Positions 17,523 through 25,480 of a stretch of DNA of 27,825 nt are shown here, one piece after another. The DNA comes from CAYYJS01 sp964472315 (GTDB taxonomy: Bacteria > Verrucomicrobiota > Kiritimatiellia > UBA8416), in NCBI GenBank assembly GCA_964472315.1, contig CAYYJS010000045.1, forward strand, positions 1 through 27,825. Reading direction: 5' to 3'. A program made the translations under genes and the position numbers. The notes under the pieces are model-generated. The model was not told the DNA's origin. It worked only from the letters and a program-made list of their open reading frames with translations, and did no database searches. Every line of letters starts with the position of its first letter. The first letter of the stretch is position 1.

Positions 17523-20213
17523 ATGTGGCGCAAAATGATGCTCGTCGGTGGCGCAACCTGGTCGATCGGCTCCATGGCCCTGGCAGCGGCCGGCGAACAC
17601 GCGACGGAAGCCGCGGCCGGCGGCGATATGACGCACCGGATGATGATGCTGGCCATTCAGCTCGGGCTGCTCCTCTTCGTTGCGCGTCTCGGCAATATCG
17701 TGTTCGAAAAACTGCGCTTGCCGGGCGTGCTGGGCGAGTTGTGCGGCGGCATTCTCGTCGGTCCCTTCATGCTCGGGAAGTACGCCCTCCCCGGATTCCC
17801 GCACGGTGTCTTCCCGATCAGCTCGCCCGATTTTCCGATCTCGCCCGAACTCTATGGCTTCTGCTCGGTAGCGGCCATCGTGCTTCTGTTCATGGTGGGT
17901 CTGGAAACCGACATCAAACTCTTCATGCGCTACTCGCTGGCGGGGACGATGGTCGGCATCGGCGGTGTCGTGTTCTCGTTCATTTTCGGCGACCTGCTGG
18001 CCGTGTTCCTCCTGCCGATGCTCCAGACCGGTCCGCATGACTTTTTCTCCCCCCCGTGCATCTTCCTGGGCATCATGTCGACGGCCACGTCGGTCGGCAT
18101 CACGGCGCGCATCCTGTCGGAGAAGCGGAAACTCGAATCGCCCGAAGGGGTCACGATCCTCGCGGGAGCGGTGTTCGACGACGTTCTCGGCATCGTCCTG
18201 CTCGCCGTCGGACTCGGCGTCATCTCGGCGTCGAAGGGACCGGGCGGCATCGACTGGGCGCATATCGGGGTCATCGCGGCCAAGGCCATCGGCATCTGGC
18301 TTGCGGCTACGATCATCGGCCTCATGGCCGCCCGACGCATCAGCCTTCTGCTCAAGCGCTTCCGCGATCAGTCATCCATCGCCACTCTGGCGCTGGGGTT
18401 GGCGCTGATCCTGTCCGGTCTCTTCGAGGAAGCCAAACTGGCCATGATCATCGGCGCCTACGTGATGGGCCTGTCGCTTTCGCGGACGGATATCAGCCAC
18501 GTCATCCAGGAGAATCTGCGTCCCGTCTACGCGCTGCTGGTGCCGGTTTTCTTCACGGTCATGGGTATGCTGGTCAACGTGGAACTGCTGGGGTCGAAGA
18601 CCGTTCTCGGCTTCGGTCTCCTCTACACGGTCGCCGCGGCGCTCGCCAAGATTCTCGGCTGCGGCATCCCAAGCCTGTTCTGCAATTTCAACCTGCGCGG
18701 CGCCGCCCGGATCGGCTTCGGCATGTTGCCGCGCGGCGAAGTGGCGCTGATCATCGCGGGCATCGGGCTGGCCGCCGGTCTGCTGTCGCAGGAAGTGTTC
18801 GGCGTTGGCGTCATGATGACGCTGCTCACCACGCTGCTGGCGCCGCCCACGCTCGTCGCCCTGTTCAAGAGCCCGGCAAGCGGCCTGCGCAAGCCCGTGG
18901 CCGATGCGCGCACGGAACCCATCGTCTTCACGTTCCCATCGACGGACACGGCCGAGTTGCTCGTGAACAAACTCGTTTCCGCTTTCGAGCGCGAGGGGTT
19001 CTTCGTCCACACCCTGAACAATGAAGACCACATCATGCAACTCCGCAAGGACAATGTCGTCATCGGGTTTCAATGGGACGGACCCACCATCGTGTTCGAC
19101 TGCGACGCGCGCGAAGCCGTATTCGTGAGCACGGCCATGATCGAGGTGTTGGCGGAGTTCGAACAGGCCATACGCGAACTCCGGCGGCCCATCGACCACG
19201 CGAGTATTGTGCGCCGCCTCAACACCGGCGCCGGCCCCTCGGCCAAACGCCCCAGCCTGGCCCAGTTCATCACCGCGGACGCGCTGATTCCCGATCTGCA
19301 TGCGACGACGAAGGAAGAGGCGATCGACGAACTGCTGCAGGCGCTCGACCGCTGCAATCTGCTGCGCAGCGTGACCCGCGCCCACGACGCCGTGCTCGAG
19401 CGCGAAAAGAGCATGTCCACCGGCATGCAGGACGGCGTGGCCATCCCGCATGCCCGTACCGATGCCGTGGACAAACTCGTCTGCGCCATCGGCATGAAGC
19501 CGGATGGCATCGACTTCGCCGCGCTCGACGGCCTGCCGTCGACGATTTTCGTGCTGACGCTGTCGCCCCGGCAATCCACCGCCCCGCACATGCAGTTCAT
19601 GGCCACGGTGAGCAATTGCCTCGACGAGCGCGGCCGGCGCGCCTTGCTGATGTGCCGCACGGCATCCGCCATGCACCGCGTGCTGACCGGCGACCTCGCC
19701 ATTCTCGACGGCGCCCCCACGGCGCCGGTTTCCGCGCCGCCAACGCCGGCGACCTCGTCGGCGTCGGCGACGATCCGGCAGTTCGTCCGCCGCGACTGCC
19801 TGACCGCGACACTCGCCGGGACAACCAAGCAAGCCGTCCTCGACGAGTTGATCGGGATGCTGGCCGCCAGCGGCGTCATCCGCGATGTCATGTCGGTGCG
19901 CGAGGCCATTTTCGCGCGCGAACATCTCATGTCGACCGGCATGGAGGCCGGCATCGCCATCCCCCACGCGCGGACGAGCGCCGTCACCCAGCTTGTATGC
20001 GCCATCGGCATCCATCCGACGGGCATCGATTTCGACTCGATGGACGGCCTGCCGTCGCGCATCTTCGTCCTCACCCTGTCGCCCAGGGATGCACCGGCGC
20101 CGCATGTGCAGTTCATGGCTACCATCAGCCGTCTACTGGATGACGAAGGGCGCAAACGCCTGCTTGCCGCGACAAATGTCGACGAGCTTTGGAACGTGCT
20201 GTGCGGGGCGTGA
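17523..20213 (+). CDS. CPA2 cation/proton antiporter with two C-terminal EIIA domains
   Basis: An 896-residue membrane protein. A hydrophobic leader is followed by a Na_H_Exchanger (CPA2) core of about 12 membrane helices (about residues 35-450), with P-G-V-L-G-E-L, F-M-V-G-L-E and the ion-binding Asp219-Asp220 pair in VFDDVLG. A soluble segment (about 460-570) of unknown type is followed by two EIIA type 2 domains. Their phospho-acceptors are His643 and His815, each in A-I-P-H-A-R-T, and each is preceded by M-S-T-G-M. The two copies are similar enough to suggest tandem duplication. The role may be Na+ or K+/H+ exchange gated by PTS-type phosphorylation. An in-frame GTG at 17514 is an alternative start; ATG 17523 has better spacing from GAAAGG. 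It follows the HTH-EIIA gene and is likely co-transcribed. Confidence 0.88.
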   Translation: MWRKMMLVGGATWSIGSMALAAAGEHATEAAAGGDMTHRMMMLAIQLGLLLFVARLGNIVFEKLRLPGVLGELCGGILVGPFMLGKYALPGFPHGVFPISSPDFPISPELYGFCSVAAIVLLFMVGLETDIKLFMRYSLAGTMVGIGGVVFSFIFGDLLAVFLLPMLQTGPHDFFSPPCIFLGIMSTATSVGITARILSEKRKLESPEGVTILAGAVFDDVLGIVLLAVGLGVISASKGPGGIDWAHIGVIAAKAIGIWLAATIIGLMAARRISLLLKRFRDQSSIATLALGLALILSGLFEEAKLAMIIGAYVMGLSLSRTDISHVIQENLRPVYALLVPVFFTVMGMLVNVELLGSKTVLGFGLLYTVAAALAKILGCGIPSLFCNFNLRGAARIGFGMLPRGEVALIIAGIGLAAGLLSQEVFGVGVMMTLLTTLLAPPTLVALFKSPASGLRKPVADARTEPIVFTFPSTDTAELLVNKLVSAFEREGFFVHTLNNEDHIMQLRKDNVVIGFQWDGPTIVFDCDAREAVFVSTAMIEVLAEFEQAIRELRRPIDHASIVRRLNTGAGPSAKRPSLAQFITADALIPDLHATTKEEAIDELLQALDRCNLLRSVTRAHDAVLEREKSMSTGMQDGVAIPHARTDAVDKLVCAIGMKPDGIDFAALDGLPSTIFVLTLSPRQSTAPHMQFMATVSNCLDERGRRALLMCRTASAMHRVLTGDLAILDGAPTAPVSAPPTPATSSASATIRQFVRRDCLTATLAGTTKQAVLDELIGMLAASGVIRDVMSVREAIFAREHLMSTGMEAGIAIPHARTSAVTQLVCAIGIHPTGIDFDSMDGLPSRIFVLTLSPRDAPAPHVQFMATISRLLDDEGRKRLLAATNVDELWNVLCGA

Positions 20214-20329
20214 TGATCGGTGCGAAATGACCGGCAACTATCGCTTGCTGGTGCCCTCGATGATGGAAGCCGTCCTGAAGAATATCCAAGTAGCCGATGT
20301 GTTGGCCCGACGCCTGACGCCGCGCCGGA
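20214..20329. other. Convergent gap, no supported gene
   Basis: This lies between the antiporter and mlaD tails. It holds an open frame (ATG 20227) that runs 43 codons into the 3' end of mlaD. It has no ribosome site and no recognisable motif. I see no T-tract terminator either. Confidence 0.6.
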
Positions 20330-21334
20330 CTAGAACGCCCCGAAGAAGATGCTCGTGAAGGTCGTCACCGGCGCCGCCTCGCGCAGGTCGTCGACCGCCG
20401 CGCGCACTTCCTGGATGATGCCGCGGATCTCTTCGTAGAGGGTCTCGTCGGTCACCAGCTTCCCAAGCATGCCGTCGCCCTGCTCGATGCGTCCCGCGAC
20501 AGCCTTGAGCGACGCCACGGTATCCGCCAGGTCGCGATAGATCTTGTCGTCCGGCGCCAGCAGCTTGCCCAGCGTCCCCTGCCCCTGTTCGAGTCCCTTG
20601 GCCACCGTCTTCAGCGCGGCGACCGCCTCGGCCAGGTCGCGGTAGACGGTATCGTCGCTCGAGAGGAGTTTTCCGAACGAACCCTCGCCGCGCTCGACGC
20701 GTTCGACGATGCTGCGCAGCGCCGTCACGCCGGCTTCCAGGTCCGCGGCCATCGTGGAGTCCTCGGCGAACAACCGACCGAGCGTGCCCTTGCCGTCATG
20801 GACGCGCGCGATCAGTTCCTTGAGTTGCTCGGTTGCCGTGCGGATGTTGTCCACCACGCCACCCTCGATGAGGCCTTTGCGCACGGCATTGACGATCTTG
20901 GCCGCGTCGGACATCAGGTCGTAGGGATCGCGGCCCCGGTAGACATCGACCGACACGACTGGCCTATCCGGCGTCCCCTCGTCGATTTCCAACTGCCGCC
21001 CCCCGAGGATCGAGGTCGTCACAATCGTAATGTCGTAGTCCGCGCGCAGTTCCACCGGCTTGTCGAGCATCAGCGTCACGCAAACCCCCGCGCAAGGCCC
21101 CGCCAGGTCCAGTTTCTTGACTTTGCCGATCGGCATGCCGCGCACCACCACGCTGTCGCCGTCGCGCAGCCCCATGACGTTGCTGAACGCGACCCGCATT
21201 TCGGTCTTCTTCGTAAACCAGGTCTCCTGGGACAAGATGATCGTGAAGTACCCCAACCCCAGGAAAATCATGACCATGAATGCGCCGACGACGACCTCCA
21301 ACGTCAGCTCCCGCTCGCGCCAGTCTCTCTTCAT
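20330..21334 (-). CDS. mlaD: MCE/MlaD-family lipid transport protein
   Basis: A 334-residue MCE-domain subunit that, in the family, forms a ring or tube carrying lipids between membranes with MlaE and MlaF. Residues about 12-36 are an N-terminal membrane helix (V-V-V-G-A-F-M-V-M-I-F-L). The MCE domain spans about 44-130, with F-S-N-V-M-G-L-R-D-G-D-S-V and G-M-P-I-G-K-V-K-K-L. The C-terminal part holds four consecutive 35-residue repeats, each opening G-x-G-[STM]-[LF]-G-[KR]-L and predicted helical. It ends with a short hydrophobic T-S-I-F-F-G-A-F. The start overlaps mlaF's stop by four bases, and AAAGGA lies upstream. It is the last gene of the operon on this strand. Confidence 0.9.
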   Translation of the reverse strand: MKRDWRERELTLEVVVGAFMVMIFLGLGYFTIILSQETWFTKKTEMRVAFSNVMGLRDGDSVVVRGMPIGKVKKLDLAGPCAGVCVTLMLDKPVELRADYDITIVTTSILGGRQLEIDEGTPDRPVVSVDVYRGRDPYDLMSDAAKIVNAVRKGLIEGGVVDNIRTATEQLKELIARVHDGKGTLGRLFAEDSTMAADLEAGVTALRSIVERVERGEGSFGKLLSSDDTVYRDLAEAVAALKTVAKGLEQGQGTLGKLLAPDDKIYRDLADTVASLKAVAGRIEQGDGMLGKLVTDETLYEEIRGIIQEVRAAVDDLREAAPVTTFTSIFFGAF

Positions 21335-22110
21335 CTGCTTGTCCTTTCCCAGGATCCGGCTACGGTAATATACTGCGACCGCAGGAAGCCCTGCACTTCT
21401 TCGTTCGACGACCCGACAAACGCCTCGGGTGTCGATATCTCGGTAATCTTGCCGCCGTAGAGCATGGCGATGCGCGTTCCGATGGCCAGCGCGCTGTGCA
21501 GGTCGTGCGTGACGACCACGCTCGTCACGTGCAACTCCTTCTGCAGCCGCTCGATCAGACCATCGATCGTTCGTGACGTCACCGGGTCGAGCCCGGACGT
21601 CGGCTCGTCATAGAGGATGATCTCCGGCTTCGTGACGATCGCCCGCGCGAGCCCGGCCCGCTTGCGCATCCCCCCGGAAATCTCGGCCGGAAACTTCTCG
21701 GCGTCGTTCTCCAACTCGACCATCGCGAGGGTCTCGCGCACGCGCTGTCCGATCTCGTCCTCGTCCATCGCCGTCTTCTCGCGCAGCGGCAGCGCCACGT
21801 TCTCCGCCACCGAAAGCCAAGCGAGCAGGGCGCCACCCTGAAAGAGATAGCCGAACCGGCGCCGCAGCGCTTCGAGATCCTGCCCCGTCGCCGCGCTGAT
21901 GCAGTCGTCGCCCACGTACACCGCGCCTTCGTCGGGCGTCAGCAGACGGACCATGTGTTTGAGGGACACGCTCTTGCCGGCGCCGGACGGCCCGACGATG
22001 ACGAACGTCTCCCCGCGGACGATGTCGTAGCTGACGCCGTCCAGCACGGGCTTGCCGCCCAGCACCTTGATGACGTTCTCGAACCGGATCATGGGTGTTT
22101 CGTCAGACAT
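21331..22110 (-). CDS. mlaF: MlaF-type ABC ATPase
   Basis: The cytosolic ATPase of the Mla-type lipid transporter, 259 residues. Walker A GPSGAGKS lies near residues 40-47, the Q-loop in Y-L-F-Q-G-G-A-L-L, the signature I-S-G-G-M-R-K-R, Walker B I-I-L-Y-D-E-P and the switch His in V-V-T-H-D. The signature ISGGM and the Q-G-G-A-L block are MlaF-like rather than generic importer features. It overlaps mlaE by 8 bases and mlaD by 4, so all three are coupled. No mlaC or mlaB gene is seen. Confidence 0.95.
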   Translation of the reverse strand: MSDETPMIRFENVIKVLGGKPVLDGVSYDIVRGETFVIVGPSGAGKSVSLKHMVRLLTPDEGAVYVGDDCISAATGQDLEALRRRFGYLFQGGALLAWLSVAENVALPLREKTAMDEDEIGQRVRETLAMVELENDAEKFPAEISGGMRKRAGLARAIVTKPEIILYDEPTSGLDPVTSRTIDGLIERLQKELHVTSVVVTHDLHSALAIGTRIAMLYGGKITEISTPEAFVGSSNEEVQGFLRSQYITVAGSWERTSR

Positions 22111-22915
22111 AGAACATCCGCGTCACAAAGTAGCCGACAACCAGGATCATCAGGAATGCCACGATTACGGCGCGCCGCGTGGCGTAGCCGACGCCCACGG
22201 CGCCCTGGGTGGTCGCAAACCCCTCGTGACACGCCACCGTGGTGATCAGCAGACCGAAAAGGAACGACTTGAACACGCCGACGTACAAGTCCTTCACATC
22301 GGCAAACCGTATGGCATTATCGATGTACGCGTCCCAACTGACCCCCAACTGCGTCATGCCAACCACGCCCCCGCCGACAACACCCATGATGCACGTGTAG
22401 AAGGCCAGCGCCGGCGTCATAACGGCCATGGCCACCATCCGCGGCATCACCAGAAAGCGCACCGGATCGATCGACATCATCTCGAGCGCGGCAATCTCCT
22501 CCGACACGACCATCGTGCCAAGTTGGGCGGCGATCGCGCTGCCCACGCACGCCGCCAGGATCAAGCCCGTCATGAACGGCCCCATCTCCCGCAGCATCGA
22601 GACCATGACGGCCGTACCGATGTTGACTTCCTGGTTGAACTTGCGCAGCTCGATGCCGGTTTGCAGGGCCAGAATCATGCCGGTGAACAGCGCGACGACA
22701 GTGATCACGCCGAGGCTCTTGATCCCGCAAACGAACATCTGCGTGACAATCTCACGCCGCGACCGCGCGGTGAACATGTACCGCATCGTACCAAAGGTGG
22801 CCGCGAGCAGCAGCACCGCCTGACCGCCCTTGCGACAGGCGAAGACGGCGCTGCGCCCGAGACGGCCCAGCGCGTTACGCGAGGGCGGGAAGGATTCCGG
22901 TTCACGTGTAATCAT
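22103..22915 (-). CDS. mlaE: MlaE-family permease
   Basis: The inner-membrane permease of the Mla-type complex, 270 residues with about five to six membrane helices. The family region R-E-M-G-P-F-M-T-G-L-I-L-A-A-C-V-G-S-A-I-A-A-Q-L and the following E-E-I-A-A-L-E-M are clear, and the later F-K-S-F-L-F-G segment and V-G-V-G-x-A-T-x-x-A-V match MlaE. An N-terminal extension of about 30 residues is polar and charged. It moves lipids (direction unknown) with MlaF and MlaD. The start overlaps the WP-repeat lipoprotein stop by four bases (ATGA). Confidence 0.95.
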   Translation of the reverse strand: MITREPESFPPSRNALGRLGRSAVFACRKGGQAVLLLAATFGTMRYMFTARSRREIVTQMFVCGIKSLGVITVVALFTGMILALQTGIELRKFNQEVNIGTAVMVSMLREMGPFMTGLILAACVGSAIAAQLGTMVVSEEIAALEMMSIDPVRFLVMPRMVAMAVMTPALAFYTCIMGVVGGGVVGMTQLGVSWDAYIDNAIRFADVKDLYVGVFKSFLFGLLITTVACHEGFATTQGAVGVGYATRRAVIVAFLMILVVGYFVTRMFYV

Positions 22916-24390
22916 GGCGTGTCATCACCCGAGGCCGCTGGCGGCAACGTCCGACGTCCGCCAAAACGCAGCCAGTATAGCAGTCGAACGCGCCGGTTCA
23001 ATCCTTCCCGCTCATAGCCGATCAGCCCGCCCAGAACCGACCACGCGCGCCCCCCGTCTCCCTTCCCGCGCGCCGTGCTGATCAGCGGGAACACGGAGAA
23101 ATACGAGCCGGACGCATCCACACGCCGCCGCACCAGGCCCCACAGCAATTCCGTCTCCCGGGACTCGCCCTGGCGCACGCGCGAAAACAGCGTCCACAAC
23201 GGCGCCCAGTTGCGGTCCACCGCCGGCACGTCGCGCAGCGGCCAGAGCGACGGGGCACGGAAGCGCATGGCATCGCCTTCCCGCCGGTACCCGAACAACG
23301 GCCACACGTTAAACTGACGGCCGGTCACCACGTTCGTGCCGCCGCCGCCGTCGGACACCAGGTGCTTCTCGCTGAACACGAATGGCACCAGGCGCCGCGT
23401 GACCACGCGCTCGTCGCCGCGTAGCACGTTGACCCATGAGTAGAACGGCCACAGCGCGAACCCCTTGGTCGACACACCCGTCGTCCGCCGGCCCCACAGC
23501 GGCCATACATAGAGTTTGTCCACGGAGCCCTTGGCGTACTGGAAGAACGGCCAGGGACAATTCACGGCACGGTGCCCCGGTGCGCGCTCCCATTTGATGA
23601 ACGGCGGAATCAGCATGCGCGAATGCCGTTCGCCGACATCGACTTTTCCGAACAGCGGAAAGAGGATGAAGCCGCCCCCGACATCCTCATCCCCGTAGTC
23701 ATACTGCACCGACGTCCAGAACGGCCACAGAACGAACGACTTCCGCCAGGCACCCTTGTTGGCCGAATAGCCATAGAAGGGAAACAGGCGGAATCGATCG
23801 ACGCCGGACGCCTGCGTGCGCGAGTAGATCGGCCAGAACCAACTCACGCTCTCGATGCCCTTCACATCGCTGCGGACGTAAAGCGGGAACAAGACGAAAA
23901 CGATATGGTCGCGCCCGAGAAACTCGTTCAGCCGCCCGCCCAACGGGAAGCAAGCCAGATACTTCTCGCCCTTGGCATCCTGGCCGCCGAAGAAGAAGGG
24001 AAACGCCCACCACCGGTGCCGGGAATCAGGGTCGTCGGCGTCGAAATCGTGCCCGAATACGGGGAAGAACCGCCAGTCCCGGTCGCCGTGCAGCGTCTTG
24101 ATCATCCCGATCGGCCACAGGATATCCTGGAGACGGCGGTCACGCAAAGCATCGGAAACGCAACTGTAGAACGGGCGAATGGCGGCGAACGAACTACCAT
24201 CCGCCGAGGTCTGACGCTCCAGCAGCGGACCCGCGACACGGGTGCGCGCCGCGCCGTCGGGCGCGGCATCGCCGCACGCCAGCGGCCCGGCATCGAAGTC
24301 CACGCGCGGGCCGATGCCCGTCGCGCAACCCGCAACCGCACCGCCAACCAGCAGCGTCAGCGTGCACCGCACCGCATGGAAGCCCCTCAC
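22912..24390 (-). CDS. Lipoprotein with about 19 W-P-aromatic repeats, unknown function
   Basis: I do not recognise this 492-residue protein. It starts with GTG inside a GTGA overlap with pyrB, and has a signal with lipobox V-A-G-C (Cys22). From about residue 90 to the end, short hydrophobic strands carrying W/F-P-[LFI]-[FWYI] recur about every 20-25 residues: examples are ILWPIGM, RFFPVFG, RLFPFYG, VLWPFW, YVWPLWG, ALWPFYS and NVWPLFG. Each is followed by a polar, Gly/Asp-rich turn. That pattern fits a repeated beta-hairpin fold such as a propeller, solenoid or barrel, not membrane helices. The lipid anchor puts it in the envelope. It precedes mlaE with a four-base overlap, so it may be an outer-membrane or periplasmic partner of the MlaEFD transporter. 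That role is a guess from context. Confidence 0.8.
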   Translation of the reverse strand: MRGFHAVRCTLTLLVGGAVAGCATGIGPRVDFDAGPLACGDAAPDGAARTRVAGPLLERQTSADGSSFAAIRPFYSCVSDALRDRRLQDILWPIGMIKTLHGDRDWRFFPVFGHDFDADDPDSRHRWWAFPFFFGGQDAKGEKYLACFPLGGRLNEFLGRDHIVFVLFPLYVRSDVKGIESVSWFWPIYSRTQASGVDRFRLFPFYGYSANKGAWRKSFVLWPFWTSVQYDYGDEDVGGGFILFPLFGKVDVGERHSRMLIPPFIKWERAPGHRAVNCPWPFFQYAKGSVDKLYVWPLWGRRTTGVSTKGFALWPFYSWVNVLRGDERVVTRRLVPFVFSEKHLVSDGGGGTNVVTGRQFNVWPLFGYRREGDAMRFRAPSLWPLRDVPAVDRNWAPLWTLFSRVRQGESRETELLWGLVRRRVDASGSYFSVFPLISTARGKGDGGRAWSVLGGLIGYEREGLNRRVRLLYWLRFGGRRTLPPAASGDDTP

Positions 24391-25472
24391 GCGCCCCTCG
24401 CTCCCTCGCTCCGATACTGCTCGATCGTTTGCGCAACATCAAAAATCGTCGCCATGAGCGCCGTCCGTATCCACATGCCGTTACGCATCTGACGCCAGTA
24501 GACGGCGCGCGGGTCGCTGTCGACTTCGGGCGCGATTTCGGTGCGCCGCGGCAGCGGATGCAGGATGACGGCATCGGGTCGCAGCAACGCCAGTTCGTCA
24601 GTGCCGAAGGAATAGCGGGAAATGTCGATTTTCGCGCTGTCGCCTTTTTGCCCATCCCACTCGTCCTGCACGCGCGTCATGTACACCGCGTCCGCCGTCG
24701 CCAGCTCGCGGCGCATATCGTCGGACAAGACGTAACGCATTCCCGCCGCATCCAACCGCTCCAGCACGTCCGCGTGGACCTGCAACGGCGCCGGCGCTAC
24801 AAAGCACAGTTCGACGTCGCGGTAGTTGGTCAACAGGTCCGACAGCGAGCGGACGGTGCGCCCCCGCGCCAGGTCGCCCACGAAGACGATCCGCTTGCCG
24901 TCGATGCCGCCACGCTTCTCGAAACTACGTTGCAGCGTGTAGATGTCCAGCAACGCCTGTGTGGGGTGCTGGTCCTTGCCGGACCCCGCATTGATCACCG
25001 GCACGGGACGCTCGGAATTCGACAGCACCCACGCCATGCGCTCGGCCAGCCCGCCGATCTGGCTGCGCATGACGATCAAGTCGAAGTACGAGCTGAACGT
25101 GCGCACCGAATCCTCCTGCGACTCGCCCTTGTATTCGCTCGATGTCGCCGTATCGCGCACCTCGCCGATATTCATCCCGAGAATCTGACACGCCGCGCAG
25201 AACGAGAGAAACGTACGCGTGCTCGGCTGGCTGAAGTACAGCATGGCCCGCTTGTGACGAAGTTGGTCCTGCAGGAACAGCAACCCTTCGCGCGTCTTGG
25301 CGATGCGGCGGATGCGCGTGGCCAGCTCGCCGAGCGCGTCGAGACGGGCGCGGTTGAACTGCTGGGCCACGATCACATGCTCCTCGACACCGTCGCGCAT
25401 GAAGAACGGGGCCTTCTCGGCCAAGGGCAGGTCGCGGAACGTCTGCCACGGGATCTCGTTGAGTCGCGGCAT
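24387..25472 (-). CDS. pyrB: Aspartate carbamoyltransferase catalytic chain, extended form
   Basis: Joins carbamoyl phosphate and aspartate in pyrimidine synthesis. At 361 residues it is about 50 longer than E. coli PyrB, mostly by an N-terminal extension and insertions. The active-site blocks are all recognisable: STRT (P-S-T-R-T-F), the 84-loop Lys in E-Y-K-G-E-S, V-M-R, Q-H-P-T-Q-A-L-L-D, G-R-T-V-R-S-L, Y-M-T-R-V-Q and HPLPR. The Arg that usually follows STRT is Phe. No regulatory pyrI is nearby. AGGAGG (25477-25482) overlaps argF's stop and lies 4 bases before the ATG. Its stop overlaps the WP-repeat lipoprotein start by four bases, so a pyrimidine gene is physically coupled to the envelope genes. 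Confidence 0.92.
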   Translation of the reverse strand: MPRLNEIPWQTFRDLPLAEKAPFFMRDGVEEHVIVAQQFNRARLDALGELATRIRRIAKTREGLLFLQDQLRHKRAMLYFSQPSTRTFLSFCAACQILGMNIGEVRDTATSSEYKGESQEDSVRTFSSYFDLIVMRSQIGGLAERMAWVLSNSERPVPVINAGSGKDQHPTQALLDIYTLQRSFEKRGGIDGKRIVFVGDLARGRTVRSLSDLLTNYRDVELCFVAPAPLQVHADVLERLDAAGMRYVLSDDMRRELATADAVYMTRVQDEWDGQKGDSAKIDISRYSFGTDELALLRPDAVILHPLPRRTEIAPEVDSDPRAVYWRQMRNGMWIRTALMATIFDVAQTIEQYRSEGARGA

Positions 25473-25480
25473 GCTTCCTC

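Noticed and set aside
20227..20358. A 43-codon open frame between the antiporter and mlaD tails
   Set aside because: No ribosome site, no recognisable motif, and it runs into mlaD's 3' end on the other strand. GC-rich DNA readily gives such frames.
22912..24390. Reading the W-P-aromatic repeats as membrane helices
   Set aside because: Each hydrophobic segment is only about 6-9 residues and contains Pro, and each is followed by a polar turn. That is too short for a helix across a membrane.
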